Assembly: GCF_000424385.1 (NCBI RefSeq)
Contig: NZ_AUJU01000002.1
Span: forward strand, 186,001-250,000
DNA: 64,000 bases
Direction of reading: 5' to 3'
Source of the DNA: Butyrivibrio sp. LC3010
GTDB lineage: Bacteria > Bacillota > Clostridia > Lachnospirales > Lachnospiraceae
Position 1 is the first letter of the stretch. Every line of letters starts with the position of its first letter. A program made the position numbers and the translations under genes. Below, in pieces: positions 63,037 through 64,000 of the stretch. Under the pieces are notes generated by a model. That model saw only the letters and a program-made list of their open reading frames with translations. It made no database searches and was not told where the DNA came from.

Positions 63037-63786
63037 TCAGTCAATATTCTCATGTATAAATGATATCATTTCTTTGCCTGCTTTTACAGCCTCTTTACCA
63101 TAAAAAACATGTCCTGCATCAGTTATTTGTATCATTTTGGCTGCCGGAAATTTTTTACGGGCATTGATGCTATATGACATGGGAACAACCTGATCCACAT
63201 TCCCATGAAGAATAAGCACATTCCCGTTATATTTTTCCATACAGTCATTTATATCAAGTGAAAATGCATCCTCATAATACTTTCTGCCAACCGGAAGTCC
63301 AAATACCATGGAAGTTTCCTCTATCATTTCTTTTTGAGGATATTTTCTTTTGGCATCATCAAAAAGAACATATGCAGGATACAAAAGTACCATAGCCCTT
63401 ATTTCTTTACCGGCCTGCGCCGCTGCAATTGTTGACGCAACCCCACCATGGCTTTCACCCATCAAAAAAATATTTTTCCTGTCGGCAAAGGGTGCTTTTC
63501 TGATATTTTCAATAACCGCCTCAATATCTTCACTCTCAGTAACAACAGACATTTCAGTCATTTTTCCGTCACTTTTAGAAGAGAGACCGCCTCCGCAAAA
63601 ATCAAAAATATAGCAGCCAATCCCTTCTTTTACCAGCATTTCGGCATATGGTCTTGTTCCCTCTCGGCTTCCCCCAAAGCCATGGGCCATGATGACAATG
63701 GGATATCTTCCCTTTGAATCATCCGGCAAATATATTTCCCCAGAAATGTGATACCCGTCTCGCTCCACAATATATGTACTTTGCAT
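63037..63786 (-). CDS. Alpha/beta-hydrolase
   Basis: A 249-residue serine hydrolase of the dienelactone hydrolase/acyl-esterase type. Motifs: oxyanion-hole 'IVIMAHGFGGSREGTR', nucleophile 'LMGESHGGV', Asp in 'LILHGNVDQVVP' and His in 'DAGHVFYG'. No signal peptide, so probably cytoplasmic. ATG at 63786 is chosen because GAGG lies about 9 nt upstream; an earlier GTG at 63801 overlaps that box. Substrate unknown; carbohydrate-ester removal is one option given the nearby GH2 operon. Confidence 0.85.
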   Translation of the reverse strand: MQSTYIVERDGYHISGEIYLPDDSKGRYPIVIMAHGFGGSREGTRPYAEMLVKEGIGCYIFDFCGGGLSSKSDGKMTEMSVVTESEDIEAVIENIRKAPFADRKNIFLMGESHGGVASTIAAAQAGKEIRAMVLLYPAYVLFDDAKRKYPQKEMIEETSMVFGLPVGRKYYEDAFSLDINDCMEKYNGNVLILHGNVDQVVPMSYSINARKKFPAAKMIQITDAGHVFYGKEAVKAGKEMISFIHENID

Positions 63787-63929
63787 ATATATCTGCCTCA
63801 CATATAATATAGAACCACATTATTCCGATAATAATTTTATCAAAATAGCATACTTTTAACAAGTTTTGGGCTATGCCTAAACGATAAAAAAAACATAAAA
63901 ATAATATTCATTTTTTCGAAAGAAACCTG

Positions 63930-63957
63930 TTGCATTAATCCGAATATGTAATACAAT
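63930..63957 (+). promoter_or_regulatory. Putative outward promoter at right edge
   Basis: TTGCAT (63930-63935) and TACAAT (63952-63957) are 16 bp apart on the plus strand and point out of the window. There is no plus-strand gene inside the window after it, so it may serve a gene beyond 64000. Confidence 0.4.
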
Positions 63958-64000
63958 ATATAGTAGTTGCGAAAGTAAAGTCTCAACTATATGTATGTAA

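Noticed and set aside
1..64000. CRISPR array, rRNA operon, prophage or replication origin
   Set aside because: No regularly spaced short repeats, rRNA sequence, phage structural genes or DnaA-box cluster was noticed.

Overview
The window looks like chromosome from a low-GC anaerobic Lachnospiraceae (Clostridia) bacterium, probably Butyrivibrio or a close relative. This rests on gene content and order (gpmI-secG-rnr; yicC-gmk-rpoZ-rimO-pgsA; polA-coaE-ftsA-like-walJ-ACT-UPF0210), AGGAGG-type ribosome binding sites, uridine-tailed intrinsic terminators and monoderm surface proteins. The genus is inference. Almost every gene is on the minus strand; the one clear plus-strand protein gene is a lipoprotein at 13896.

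Layout. 1-13800 is mostly housekeeping: RNase R (cut by the left edge), SecG, phosphoglycerate mutase, a DEAD-box helicase, PgsA, RimO, RpoZ, Gmk, YicC, the RqcH-type NFACT protein and an LTA-synthase-like sulfatase. Two identical 144-bp MITEs, each with an 8-bp target duplication, sit just 3' of gpmI and of the helicase gene. 14809-20900 is a decaying AT-rich accessory island: an IS630-type MITE, an IS630 transposase remnant, a large zinc-ribbon/coiled-coil protein of unknown function, a frameshifted SIR2-like gene, a second degenerate copy of part of the large protein, and a Cys-rich lipoprotein. 20909-32313 is the most unusual region. It holds a double-glycine peptide export locus of NHLP type (two precursors, a very short HlyD-like protein, a C39 peptidase-ABC exporter, a second ABC exporter) joined to a SpoIIE-type phosphatase. 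Next to it is a regulatory operon (small acidic protein, histidine kinase, PhoB-like regulator, lipoprotein) and an HPt protein. The two operons share an identical 11-bp-period direct repeat placed at exactly the same distance from a good -10 box.

32330-40287 carries a polysaccharide flippase, glycogen synthase, TrpRS, a candidate C-rich small RNA on the plus strand, Rho with an Asn/Gln-rich segment, and a stomatin/NfeD pair. 40333-48078 is an odd hybrid operon: two sugar-ABC permeases, a HlyD adaptor, a MacB-like periplasmic-domain protein and a large solute-binding lipoprotein, with no ATPase. 48102-56545 returns to housekeeping. 56780-62222 is a glycoside operon (GH2 enzyme, GT28-like protein, GPH symporter) headed by two matching inverted-repeat operators. 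tRNA-Leu(CAA), a small membrane protein and an alpha/beta hydrolase close the window.

The best candidate for an undescribed system is 20909-32313: a two-component-controlled export locus whose predicted cargo includes a GG-leader zinc-ribbon peptide. All functional links there are inferred from sequence and gene order.
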